This document shows positions 9,855-18,132 of a stretch of 64,000 nt of DNA, one piece after another. Under the pieces are notes generated by a model. It was given only the letters and a program-made list of their open reading frames with translations. It was not told the DNA's origin and searched no databases. Every line of letters starts with the position of its first letter. Position 1 is the first letter of the stretch. Source of the DNA: Candidatus Woesearchaeota archaeon (GTDB lineage Archaea; Nanobdellota; Nanobdellia; Woesearchaeales; JABIAG01); NCBI GenBank assembly GCA_018653365.1, contig JABIAG010000001.1:570586-634585 (forward strand). Reading direction: 5' to 3'. Both the position numbers and the translations under genes were made by a program.

Positions 9855-10444
9855 AAGTAATAGGATCGGGTGCAGAAGCAACCATAAAATCAGATGGTGA
9901 ACTAGTTGTAAAAGAACGACTAGCAAAAGCTTACAGAATCAAAGAAATAGATGATAAACTAAGAAAGTTCAGAACACGAAGAGAGGGCAAAATTCTTAGT
10001 AAATTAAATGAATTAAAATTTCCAGCACCACAACTAAAATTAGTAGACGATAGACAAATGACCATTGAAATGGAATTCTTAAAAGGCAACAAATTACGTG
10101 ATGTCCTATACAAAGACCCACTTGGACTAGGAAGAGAGATGGGAACCAAAATTGGAATTCTTCACACTAACGACATTGTTCATGGAGACTTAACCACATC
10201 CAATATGATAATGGATGAAGAATTAAAATTTATAGATTTCGGACTGAGTTTATTCTCAAAAAAAATAGAGGACAAAGCAGTAGACCTACACTTACTAAGA
10301 CAGGCACTAGAAAGCAAACATCACACCTGTTGGGAAGATTGCTTCAAAGAGGTACTAGCAGGTTACTCAGAAAATTGTGCTCATTCAAATGAAGTTCTAA
10401 GTAGACTAGAAAAGGTAGAGTTAAGAGGAAGAAACAAACACTAA
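9851..10444 (+). CDS. bud32: KEOPS complex kinase/ATPase Bud32
   Basis: Bud32 is the small atypical kinase that drives Kae1 in making N6-threonylcarbamoyladenosine (t6A) at position 37 of ANN-decoding tRNAs. The 197-residue protein has the Bud32 hallmarks: GSGAEATI at residue 5 (short P-loop), VVKERLAKAYR, the REGKILSKL helix, HGDLTTSNM (catalytic loop) and FIDFGLS (metal-binding DFG). Many archaea fuse Kae1 and Bud32; here it is a separate gene. It is coupled by a 4-nt overlap to the B3/4 protein, so this unit is wholly concerned with tRNA quality and modification. Confidence 0.92.
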   Translation: MKVIGSGAEATIKSDGELVVKERLAKAYRIKEIDDKLRKFRTRREGKILSKLNELKFPAPQLKLVDDRQMTIEMEFLKGNKLRDVLYKDPLGLGREMGTKIGILHTNDIVHGDLTTSNMIMDEELKFIDFGLSLFSKKIEDKAVDLHLLRQALESKHHTCWEDCFKEVLAGYSENCAHSNEVLSRLEKVELRGRNKH

Positions 10445-10486
10445 AAACCATAAAACGTTTTAAATAAAAAATAGTTCTTTCAAAAT

Positions 10487-11044
10487 ATGATTAAGAGATT
10501 GGGATTGACAGTCGCAGCAGTAATGCTTGCAGCATCTTCTGAAGCAGGTTCTATTAAAGCATATTGTGTTAACAGATTAAGAGACCTGTCACAATGTTTG
10601 TGGGTTGATGTGGGAGCGATAAACCACTCAGATGTAAGCTGTTCGGTTGGTTTAAAATTAACAGATGCACTAACACAACACTGGGAATATTCTCGTGGTA
10701 AAAGAGTTGGTTTAATAAGAAATATGGGGACTGTGTGGGAAGAAGAACAACTAGGGATTCCATTTCTTATGGGCGGACGAGGCGCAAACCCTGATAAAGA
10801 ATATCCTGCAGATCTAAAAAATCGACTAAATTCTTTTGTAGGTCCAGGATTTCCAATAGACAGACAACCTAACTGGCTACGTGAAAGCTTTGGCTATGAA
10901 CGTCGCCCATTCGTAGAAATGGCAAATGTTGAAGCAGGAATTACATACGGTCTAACAGTCCGTACAGGAGTTTCACCAGGACAGGCAGCAGACTTTGTCT
11001 TAGGAATTGTAGGACTTGACCCTGCAAAAGATGACAAACACTAA
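10487..11044 (+). CDS. Secreted protein of unknown function, 185 aa
   Basis: The N-terminus (MIKRLGLTVAAVMLAASSEAG) is a good signal peptide with probable cleavage near A20. The mature part has three cysteines (AYC, QCLW, SCSVG) and several short aromatic/Gly motifs (FLMGGRGANPD, ESFGYERRPF). I do not recognise the family. A TATA-like CGTTTTAAATAAA lies about 30 nt upstream, giving a leaderless unit of its own. Next gene is on the same strand after 31 nt. Confidence 0.55.
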   Translation: MIKRLGLTVAAVMLAASSEAGSIKAYCVNRLRDLSQCLWVDVGAINHSDVSCSVGLKLTDALTQHWEYSRGKRVGLIRNMGTVWEEEQLGIPFLMGGRGANPDKEYPADLKNRLNSFVGPGFPIDRQPNWLRESFGYERRPFVEMANVEAGITYGLTVRTGVSPGQAADFVLGIVGLDPAKDDKH

Positions 11045-11075
11045 TCTTTAAAAACTAAATTCCATTCTTAAAAAT

Positions 11076-11633
11076 ATGCCCACAACCGATCAACTAGCAG
11101 AACTAAAAAGATGGAGATATCCTTTCTATTCACTTGGTGACGCTCCAGAAAGAATAGGTGATGAAGTACGATTAATGATACATCCTTATTTACAAAATGA
11201 AAACACCGGTTATGTAAATAATCCAACCAACCCAGATTACGAAGAAAAAAGAGACACACTAGTAAGAGAGACTCCAGAATTAATCATTATTGGAATAGGA
11301 GAGAGACATATTCTTCAACCATTAGCCTGGTTAAAACAACTACAACCAAAAGGACCTCGCGCAGTATACATAACAAACGATGCAAATCCCTTTCCATTAG
11401 GAATTAAGAGAAATTTCTTTGCTAGACGGTTAAAAAGCACAATAGGAACAGACTTATTAACACTTTGTGGAGCAGAACTAGTTTATGATGGATATGATTT
11501 AAGAAGAAAAATGGGGTGTGTAAATGTAATGTACCATTTTCTAAAATCCCAATTTAAAATTAGAATTGATAGAGAACACTCCTGGGCAATACAAGAACAA
11601 AAAATGCCCTTTCTACCCGGACTGCAAGTTTAA
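11076..11633 (+). CDS. Protein of unknown function, 185 aa
   Basis: A soluble, globular product with an alternating strand/helix pattern (PELIIIGIGERHILQPLAWLKQL, then RAVYITNDANPFP), which suggests a Rossmann-like alpha/beta fold. No diagnostic catalytic motif is recognised. CTTTAAAAACTAAA about 25-30 nt upstream could be its TATA element. It ends convergently with the thioredoxin-like gene, sharing 4 nt. Confidence 0.55.
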   Translation: MPTTDQLAELKRWRYPFYSLGDAPERIGDEVRLMIHPYLQNENTGYVNNPTNPDYEEKRDTLVRETPELIIIGIGERHILQPLAWLKQLQPKGPRAVYITNDANPFPLGIKRNFFARRLKSTIGTDLLTLCGAELVYDGYDLRRKMGCVNVMYHFLKSQFKIRIDREHSWAIQEQKMPFLPGLQV

Positions 11634-13201
11634 CCACAATTACCAGCAGGAACAGCTGCAGCAGTTGTTGCTATAACATTATCACATTCTGAAGGTTTAT
11701 CCTCAAAATTAGCACACATTTCAACAAGAATTGAATTAGCATCTCGCGCACCCTGATATTTAGAGCCTTCAATAAAAGTTGTAGGACTACCTGTAACTCC
11801 CAACTTGTCTTGTAACACTTTATCTTCACGCATTAACTCAATACCTCTTTCTGTTTCACAAGAAGAGATTGCGTCAACATCTAAACCAAGATCTTCAGCA
11901 ACAGCACCCCAACAAGAATCTGCATTTTGATAAGTACATGCATCATTCATAGCGATTACAAAATCAAACCAGTCATCAAGACCATTATCAACTAAAACAC
12001 ATTTTTCTCTCATGTTCTGAGTTAGTTCTTGCTTACCATGTAAAGAACACAAGTTACCATCATCTAAACACTCATCACCATAATCGCTATAAATTACATA
12101 ATAAGGATTGTATTTAGCTTTATTACCTAAAACATTGTAAACTTCATAAACTATTTCTTCAGCTTGGTTACCATAAGGACAGTAACTCATAACAAAAAAG
12201 TCAACTTGTGGAACGCCATCAGTTAAATCAACACCAATATCGTTCATGAAATCCATACGTTTTTGTTCATCAACAAAATAGGAAGCACCAGTAGCTTGAG
12301 GTCGGATTTTAAGACCCTCTTCAAAAGACTCAAAAGCAGCTTGAACTTGAGCATTATCCTTCCACTCGCTAGATTCAGTAATAGACTTTGGTACAATAAA
12401 AGCCGGAACTAATTCAATATCATAATCTTCAATTAGCTCTTCTGCTTCAGAAACATCAACATATTTTGGAGTTATACCCTCAAACATTTGTTGTAATGCA
12501 AAAACGATTTGTGACGGATCACAAGAATTACAACGTTCATCATTTAAAACAATAAGTTCAATCTCTTCAACCTTAGGAAGGTTTTTACATAAATCGTGAT
12601 CGGGAATTTCACCGCAAATTGCTTTAGTAAAAGCATCTTCAGTTCTTCGACCACCATAAGATTCGTCATTAAGATAAATTGTTGGACTACCACTAGCACC
12701 GATTTCATCAGCCCTAGCAAAAGAAGCAGAAAGTAATTCATCACCCTCCTCTCCCTCATAACATTGTTTAATATTTGCAACATTTAAATCTTTAGCACAA
12801 GATTCCCAGTTATCAGGAATGGAATTAGCATTTTTATTCATACAAACAATCATATTCATATACTTATCAGGATTATATTTAGCAGCACATAATTGCACTT
12901 TATTCCCATCTACTTCAGGTTGGCCATGTAAAGAATCAAAGCCTGTTGGAGTAGTTCTACCAATAAATTCTAAAGAGAAGTCAACTGCACTTCCAAATTT
13001 GTCTAATACAGGAGCTATAGCGTCCTCAACTTGAGTACCATACGGACATTGGCTCATAACATAAAAATCTAGTTTAACAGGCGTGCCATCATAGACTATA
13101 TTGCCAGTAATTCCAGAACCATTTGTAATATCCCGCACAACTAAAACCGCAAGTAGTAAAATAATCACTACAAGTCCTCCCTTGATAAATGCTTGACTCA
13201 T
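11630..13201 (-). CDS. Membrane-anchored three-domain thioredoxin-fold (DsbA-like) protein
   Basis: A 523-residue extracytoplasmic thiol protein with an N-terminal hydrophobic anchor (about 6-24). Domain 1 (about 42-210) and domain 3 (about 325-510) are homologous. Each has FYVMSQCPYG or FFVMSYCPYG, then SLHGQPE or SLHGKQE, scattered cysteines and a late GSPTIYL or GSPTTFI cis-Pro loop. Both have CPYG with a single active-site Cys, C52 in domain 1. The middle domain (about 212-320) has a true CxxC (RCNSCD) and VPAFIV. The likely role is disulfide handling of the many Cys-rich surface proteins encoded here. Redox partner not seen. Confidence 0.75.
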   Translation of the reverse strand: MSQAFIKGGLVVIILLLAVLVVRDITNGSGITGNIVYDGTPVKLDFYVMSQCPYGTQVEDAIAPVLDKFGSAVDFSLEFIGRTTPTGFDSLHGQPEVDGNKVQLCAAKYNPDKYMNMIVCMNKNANSIPDNWESCAKDLNVANIKQCYEGEEGDELLSASFARADEIGASGSPTIYLNDESYGGRRTEDAFTKAICGEIPDHDLCKNLPKVEEIELIVLNDERCNSCDPSQIVFALQQMFEGITPKYVDVSEAEELIEDYDIELVPAFIVPKSITESSEWKDNAQVQAAFESFEEGLKIRPQATGASYFVDEQKRMDFMNDIGVDLTDGVPQVDFFVMSYCPYGNQAEEIVYEVYNVLGNKAKYNPYYVIYSDYGDECLDDGNLCSLHGKQELTQNMREKCVLVDNGLDDWFDFVIAMNDACTYQNADSCWGAVAEDLGLDVDAISSCETERGIELMREDKVLQDKLGVTGSPTTFIEGSKYQGARDANSILVEMCANFEDKPSECDNVIATTAAAVPAGNCG

Positions 13202-13245
13202 TGTAATTCGAAAATGGGATATGTTATTTATAAAGATTATGGAAG

Positions 13246-14361
13246 TTAAGAAATTATTTCAACACTGTCCACACACGCTTTAACTAAAGCATCTATATCC
13301 AAGTCCTTTTCGGCAAGTTCTATTTCTCCAATTCGGGCTTTGGTCTCAGGGCTTCTCGGAACAAAAAAAGTACAACAATCCTCATGAGGTTGAATGGAAG
13401 TTTCATAAGTACCAAACTGTTTAGCCAAATCAATTATGTCAACTTTGTCCATACCCACTAAAGGTCTTAAGAACAATTTACTAGTGATCTGATTTACAAC
13501 ACCCATGTTTTCAAGAGTTTGCGAACTAACCTGGCCTAAACTCTCCCCAGAAACAATTGCCTGATGTCGTACCATAAACTTTTCAGTAATTCTTAGCATA
13601 AACCGTCTATATAATAAAATCCTTAATTTTGCAGGACACTTAGTTACGATCTCTTTCTGAACATCAGTAAATGGAATAAGAATTAGTTGGCAAGAGTTCT
13701 GATAATCCTTAAGTAAATTAAACAAATCTTTAACCTTATCAATACTTGCCTTTTTTACATGCGGATAGTTATGAAAATGAATAAAATCAACACTACATCC
13801 CCGTTTCATCATCATTAAAGAAGACACCGGACTGTCTATTCCACCAGAAAGTAAAGAAAGAACTTTGCCTGCAGAAGACACGGGCAAGCCGCCAAATCCC
13901 TGCTCTGTTTGTCTTATAATAAATGAATTCTTATTCTGAATCTCAAGATTTAAAACAAAATCAGGATCTTTTAGTTTAACTTCCAATTTAGTTTGCTCCT
14001 CTAAAAAAGCCCCTACCTCTCTGCTAATTTCAGGACTGGTTAATTCAAACTGTTTATTAGAACGCTGAGTTTCAACTTTAAATGATTCAATATCTTTTTC
14101 TTTTAATACCTTTAACGCCTCTTTCTTAATTACTTCTAAATCCAAATCTGTCTTTAATACTTCAGAAAAAGAGGCAATTCCAAAGACTTTCTTTAGTTTT
14201 GGAAAGGGATCCTTATCAGAAGTTTCAAGAAATATCCTACCCGACATTCTTGTAATAGTACAATCTAGCTTATTCTTAATGTTTCTCATTAGAGTTTTCT
14301 CAAAAAAGCCACGGTTCCTGCCCTTAAGACCAATCTCTGCATATCTTACTAATATTTTCAT
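13246..14361 (-). CDS. thiI: tRNA 4-thiouridine synthetase ThiI
   Basis: ThiI adenylates U8 of tRNA and inserts sulfur. The 371-residue protein has a ferredoxin-like plus THUMP N-terminal half (KILVRYAEIGLKGRNRGFFE...) and a PP-loop ATP pyrophosphatase (LSGGIDSPVSSLMMMKRG near 175-192). A C-terminal PHEDCCTFFVPRSPETKA segment holds the catalytic cysteine pair used by forms without a rhodanese domain. There is no rhodanese domain here. The ATG at 14361 begins at MKILVRY; a TATA-like element at 14384-14398 lies about 28 nt upstream and is apparently shared with the divergent AmrS-like gene. Confidence 0.92.
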   Translation of the reverse strand: MKILVRYAEIGLKGRNRGFFEKTLMRNIKNKLDCTITRMSGRIFLETSDKDPFPKLKKVFGIASFSEVLKTDLDLEVIKKEALKVLKEKDIESFKVETQRSNKQFELTSPEISREVGAFLEEQTKLEVKLKDPDFVLNLEIQNKNSFIIRQTEQGFGGLPVSSAGKVLSLLSGGIDSPVSSLMMMKRGCSVDFIHFHNYPHVKKASIDKVKDLFNLLKDYQNSCQLILIPFTDVQKEIVTKCPAKLRILLYRRFMLRITEKFMVRHQAIVSGESLGQVSSQTLENMGVVNQITSKLFLRPLVGMDKVDIIDLAKQFGTYETSIQPHEDCCTFFVPRSPETKARIGEIELAEKDLDIDALVKACVDSVEIIS

Positions 14362-14383
14362 TATATGATAAGAATTCACGAAA

Positions 14384-14398
14384 AGTTTATATATTTAA
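14384..14398. promoter_or_regulatory. Shared TATA element between thiI and AmrS-like gene
   Basis: AGTTTATATATTTAA lies about 28 nt from the thiI ATG on one side and about 27 nt from the AmrS-like ATG on the other. One near-symmetric element could therefore place both leaderless starts. Confidence 0.5.
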
Positions 14399-14416
14399 TC
14401 TTTTTAGGTAAAAAAC

Positions 14417-15340
14417 ATGAAAGAGGGCCTTTACACCAAGAAATTAAAGGCGGAACGCGTTATTTGCAGCTTATGCTACCAACAATGCATACTTTCTCCC
14501 GACGGTAGAGGCTTTTGCAATGTACGAGAAAACAAGAAAGGCAAGATTTATACTAAGAATTATCAGAAATTTCGAGAGGAAAAAATCGATAAAATTGAGA
14601 TTGTTCCATTATTCCATTTTTTACCAGGTACAAAAACATTCATATTAGGAAGTGTTGGAAATAATCTGGTTAGTTCAACAGAAATTGAAGTTGACAATGC
14701 ACTAAAAGAACTTAAAAAAATAACTGCAGACCAGGCAGTAAAACGAGCCATAAAGGGAGACTGCAGTTCCATTACATACTTAACAGATGAACCAACAATG
14801 TTTTATGAAAGTATGATTGAAGTTGCAAAGAATGCTAAAAGCAACAAATTAAAAAATATCTTACGAACAAATGGTTACTTACATGAAAAATCATTTTCTG
14901 AACTCATAAAATACTTACATGCAATAAGCTTTGAATTAGATAGTGCAGATAAAGAAACATTAATGCAACTAACAAATGGGAAACTAAGCCATATTGAAAA
15001 AAGCATTAAAATGGCAGTCGAAAAAGGGATTTGGGTTGAAATTACAACCATCTTAAAAGAGGACGTAAACGACAGTGAAGGAGAATTAAGGAAACTAGCT
15101 GAATACATTACCTCAATAGATAAAAACATTCCCTGGCATGTAGAAAACGCTCATGATAAGAAAGAAATCTTCAATCAATTAAAAGAAGAATATGAATTAA
15201 CAAATGTTTATCTTGGTTTAGAAGATACATTATGCCCAAAATGCGGCAAGGTAGTAATAAGTAGAAAAGATAATATAATTAATGTTAAGAAAAACGTTTG
15301 TGATCTGTGCAAGAAAGGCAGGGTTCAAGGGACGTTTTAG
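14417..15340 (+). CDS. AmrS-like radical-SAM homologue lacking the CxxxCxxC cluster motif
   Basis: A 307-residue protein that follows AmrS (the radical-SAM member of AmmeMemoRadiSam) from end to end. It has N-terminal cysteines C17, C20, C24 and C34, then VPLFHFLPG at 63-71, a DEPTMFYE motif, an ILRTNGYL strand, KGIWVEITTIL, an IPWH segment and a C-terminal zinc-ribbon (CPKCG...CDLC). Where AmrS has GCNLxCxxC, this protein reads GNNLVSST, so the three iron-sulfur ligands are N82, S86 and E89. It cannot hold the usual [4Fe-4S] cluster, and a non-radical or regulatory role is inferred. The frame is intact, which argues against simple decay. Confidence 0.8.
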   Translation: MKEGLYTKKLKAERVICSLCYQQCILSPDGRGFCNVRENKKGKIYTKNYQKFREEKIDKIEIVPLFHFLPGTKTFILGSVGNNLVSSTEIEVDNALKELKKITADQAVKRAIKGDCSSITYLTDEPTMFYESMIEVAKNAKSNKLKNILRTNGYLHEKSFSELIKYLHAISFELDSADKETLMQLTNGKLSHIEKSIKMAVEKGIWVEITTILKEDVNDSEGELRKLAEYITSIDKNIPWHVENAHDKKEIFNQLKEEYELTNVYLGLEDTLCPKCGKVVISRKDNIINVKKNVCDLCKKGRVQGTF

Positions 15341-15707
15341 CTTCAGCAAGATCTTCAGTTCTGTCATAACTTAACGCTAAACAAAAAACAGATAGAATTG
15401 TTGCAAAATCATGCCCTGCAAGAGCACTAGCAGCAAAAAGACCACCCACCACCGCATACCCATTTCTTCTCGTACGTAAATGTGCAGCAGGCATACATTG
15501 ATCAGTTCTAAGTTTAAAACAAGGGTCCTGTCTACGTGCATGTTTCAAGCCCGCATAAACCAATCCTGCACCAACAAACAACAAAGGAGAGTTAACCTGA
15601 CTTAAACAAACACCCCCACTTAAGAACAATGCATAATCTCCAAACTTGTGATAAAACTCTCTACCCGAATCACTTATGTCTCTTACAGTCTCCATCACGC
15701 GTCGCAT
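15285..15707 (-). CDS. Membrane protein of unknown function, 140 aa (paralogue A)
   Basis: A small membrane protein with four hydrophobic segments in two pairs, separated by a basic Cys-containing loop (HARRQDPCFKLRTDQC, then RTRRN). The start at 15707 is chosen over GTG 15713 because a CTTTATAAATG box is centred about 27 nt upstream. Its last 56 nt overlap the 3' end of the AmrS-like gene in antisense. It resembles the next gene upstream (15759-16136) in length, hairpin arrangement and the RxRRN motif, so the two look like tandem paralogues. Function unknown. Confidence 0.5.
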   Translation of the reverse strand: MRRVMETVRDISDSGREFYHKFGDYALFLSGGVCLSQVNSPLLFVGAGLVYAGLKHARRQDPCFKLRTDQCMPAAHLRTRRNGYAVVGGLFAASALAGHDFATILSVFCLALSYDRTEDLAEAKTSLEPCLSCTDHKRFS

Positions 15708-15758
15708 GCACACTAAAAACTAGAATTCATTTATAAAGATAATCAGAAAAAGAATAAT

Positions 15759-16136
15759 TTAATCACGCTCATCATTACTAGCACGAATAGCTCTTCGTTT
15801 TCCCTCAAACATTATTCCAGCAGCAGCAATCAAACCAGCACCACAGGCAGGATCAAACCACAAAACCGCAGCACCAATTCCTACCAAAAAGTTTCGCCTA
15901 AACCTTAAATCTTGAGCTTTTGAATCAGACTCAGAAAAATGAGGTGCGATCAAACTTGCAGCAGTAGAAAGAACGGCCACATATTTAGCACCAACACCAA
16001 CAAAAGGATTAACAATAGTATGCGCCCCAACGGCCGCCAATCCAGCATCATAAAGTCCCCCACTAAGCCTATCAGCATTAGCAGCAACACAATATGCTAA
16101 ATTAGTACTGTCTTCTTTGAATTGTTTGAAGTTCAT
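15759..16136 (-). CDS. Membrane protein of unknown function, 125 aa (paralogue B)
   Basis: A small membrane protein with two hydrophobic hairpins around a charged loop ending RFRRN. The layout is the same as in its neighbour at 15285-15707, suggesting a tandem duplication. A CATTTATAAAG element about 25-30 nt upstream of the ATG matches the one before the neighbour, so each copy has its own promoter. No functional motif is seen. Confidence 0.52.
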   Translation of the reverse strand: MNFKQFKEDSTNLAYCVAANADRLSGGLYDAGLAAVGAHTIVNPFVGVGAKYVAVLSTAASLIAPHFSESDSKAQDLRFRRNFLVGIGAAVLWFDPACGAGLIAAAGIMFEGKRRAIRASNDERD

Positions 16137-16196
16137 AGAGTTTAGAAACTATACTTCATTTATAAAGATAATTAAAAAATAAGAAAAAAAATGTTT

Positions 16197-16565
16197 TTAA
16201 TCGCTAGCGCCAGCAATTATAAACAATACTACTGCAACAACAATGTTAACAATATAGTGTGTGATTCCAATAGGACTCATTGCAATAACATTTGCCACAT
16301 AAGGAATTGCAAAAAATACATTAATTCCCATCACCAAAATAATCAATGATAGTAATAATGAAACAATTCCCATAAACGCATTAGTATTTCCAAATACTAA
16401 AAACGAATTAAAGAAAGCAAACAATCCACCAATAATGAATACTACTCCCAAAACATAAATAATCCAAGAAGGCAAGCTAACATTTGTAAAAGCTAAAACC
16501 CCCACTATAATTAAAATAATTGCTACAATCGCGTTCATCCAATCAAGGAAACCATCAAAAGCCAT
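16197..16565 (-). CDS. Four-helix membrane protein, 122 aa
   Basis: Nearly the whole product is hydrophobic, in four transmembrane helices (about 10-28, 32-50, 62-82 and 95-118). Connecting loops are short and few residues are charged. Such proteins are common in DPANN genomes and have no assigned role. GAGGTG lies about 12 nt before the ATG. It is divergent from the DUF357 gene. Confidence 0.6.
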   Translation of the reverse strand: MAFDGFLDWMNAIVAIILIIVGVLAFTNVSLPSWIIYVLGVVFIIGGLFAFFNSFLVFGNTNAFMGIVSLLLSLIILVMGINVFFAIPYVANVIAMSPIGITHYIVNIVVAVVLFIIAGASD

Positions 16566-16627
16566 TCTTAATACACCTCACCGTATTTATGATAAGTTTT
16601 TTATATTACTTCTATTTAAATGTTTCT

Positions 16628-16897
16628 ATGGACAAGATAACAGACAAGAAATTAGCAAAGTACTTTGACGTAACTGGTCGTGCATTAGAGAAAGTAAAAA
16701 AAGCTAAATGCAAAAAAGGAGCCGAGGTTGTTTTAGACATGGCAGAACGCTACTATTCTGATGCAGGACACTTTAGAAATAAGAACGATTACGTGAATGC
16801 ATTTGCCTGTTTGAATTATGCACATGGATGGTTAGACTGTGGTGCTACGTTAGAACTGTTTGATGTTCACGATAATAAATTGTTTACTGTAGACTGA
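16628..16897 (+). CDS. DUF357 protein
   Basis: An 89-residue archaeal-specific helical protein. The family signature is clear in the second half: YYSDAGHFRNKNDYVNAFACLNYAHGWLDCG. The ATG at 16628 is chosen because the family begins here and TTTTTATATTAC lies about 27 nt upstream; the longer open frame extends into the opposite gene. The fold is an alpha-helical hairpin, often a homodimer, and its biochemical role is unknown. Confidence 0.85.
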   Translation: MDKITDKKLAKYFDVTGRALEKVKKAKCKKGAEVVLDMAERYYSDAGHFRNKNDYVNAFACLNYAHGWLDCGATLELFDVHDNKLFTVD

Positions 16898-16935
16898 AAC
16901 AAAACAATTAAATACTCAAACCTATCTTTTTTAGT

Positions 16936-18126
16936 ATGTTAACAAAAAAAGTATTCTCTTGGGCAACGTATGATCTGGCTAATACCTCTTTCTCTGCATT
17001 AATAGTAACAGTATTTTTCCCCCTGATCATCAAAGAATTCTTGGGAGGGAATGAGTTTCAAATAGGACTCGTGATGGGACTGTCATTATTTCTGTCAGCA
17101 CTACTAGTTCCACTACTGGGGGGGTTAAGCGACGCATTAAAAGTAAAAAAACCCTTCATAGTAATATTTACCTTATTCACAATAATTGCAACAATACTAA
17201 TTGCATATTCCAACTTATGGTTTGCACTACTATTTGGGTTATTAGCCAACCTATTTTATCATGCTTCACTAGACATTTATGACAGCATGTTAGATGACAT
17301 AACCGACAAAAAACACTTGGGAAAAGTATCCGGAATTGGAACCGCATTTGGATATGTTGGAACCATATTAAGTTTATTACTAGCAGCCTACTTCTTAAAC
17401 AATTTTGGATGGGAAACCGAAATTGGAACAAGAATTATGTTTCCACTAGCAGGAATATTCTTTTTTATTTTCGCCATACCACTCTTTTTGAATTATAAAG
17501 AAGAACACAAAAAAAGAATGAGTTTGGGGAAAGGAATTAAAAAATCATTCAAAGAGGTTAGAAAAACAATTAAGGGCATCAGAAAATACAAAAATGTATG
17601 GTTGTTCTTACTAGCATCACTAATCTATGTAGACAGTTTGAATACAGTAATAATCTTCTTATTCTTATTCGGAAAAGAAACACTTGGACTAACAGTTAAA
17701 GCATTCTTCCCAATATTTGGAATAATGGCCCTGGCAGCAATAGTGGGTTCACTAGTATTTGGGTGGTTATCAGACCATGTGGGACCAAAAAAAAGTTTAG
17801 TTTCCGCACTAATCATCTGGGTATTTGTAATATTATTAGTGATAATTAAAACAAATTATGTAACATACCTACTGGCAGGAATTATTGGAGGTGCATTACT
17901 AGGCGCAATCTGGACAACAACCAGACCATTATTGATTAAGATAGCACCAAAACATAAGTTAACAGAACTATTCGGATTCCAGGGATTAACAGAGAAGTTA
18001 GGGGGCATTATAGGCCCAGTAGTTTTTGGAGCGTTAGTTGTTGCATTCAGTTATACTGCAGCACTAATATCAGTATTAGTAATGTTTGTAATAGGATTAG
18101 CAGTATTACTTAAAGTAGATGCATAA
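16936..18126 (+). CDS. MFS transporter, UMF1/Atg22-like family
   Basis: A 396-residue permease with 12 predicted membrane helices. The start FSWATYDLANTSFSALIVTVFFP is the signature of the UMF1 family, related to the yeast vacuolar amino-acid effluxer Atg22. The MFS loop 2-3 motif (GGLSDALKVKKP) and its repeat after helix 8 (GWLSDHVGPKKS) are present. Amino-acid or peptide-derived nutrient transport is likely, but the direction and substrate are unknown. It stands alone, converging on cbf5. Confidence 0.82.
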   Translation: MLTKKVFSWATYDLANTSFSALIVTVFFPLIIKEFLGGNEFQIGLVMGLSLFLSALLVPLLGGLSDALKVKKPFIVIFTLFTIIATILIAYSNLWFALLFGLLANLFYHASLDIYDSMLDDITDKKHLGKVSGIGTAFGYVGTILSLLLAAYFLNNFGWETEIGTRIMFPLAGIFFFIFAIPLFLNYKEEHKKRMSLGKGIKKSFKEVRKTIKGIRKYKNVWLFLLASLIYVDSLNTVIIFLFLFGKETLGLTVKAFFPIFGIMALAAIVGSLVFGWLSDHVGPKKSLVSALIIWVFVILLVIIKTNYVTYLLAGIIGGALLGAIWTTTRPLLIKIAPKHKLTELFGFQGLTEKLGGIIGPVVFGALVVAFSYTAALISVLVMFVIGLAVLLKVDA

Positions 18127-18132
18127 GCAATT

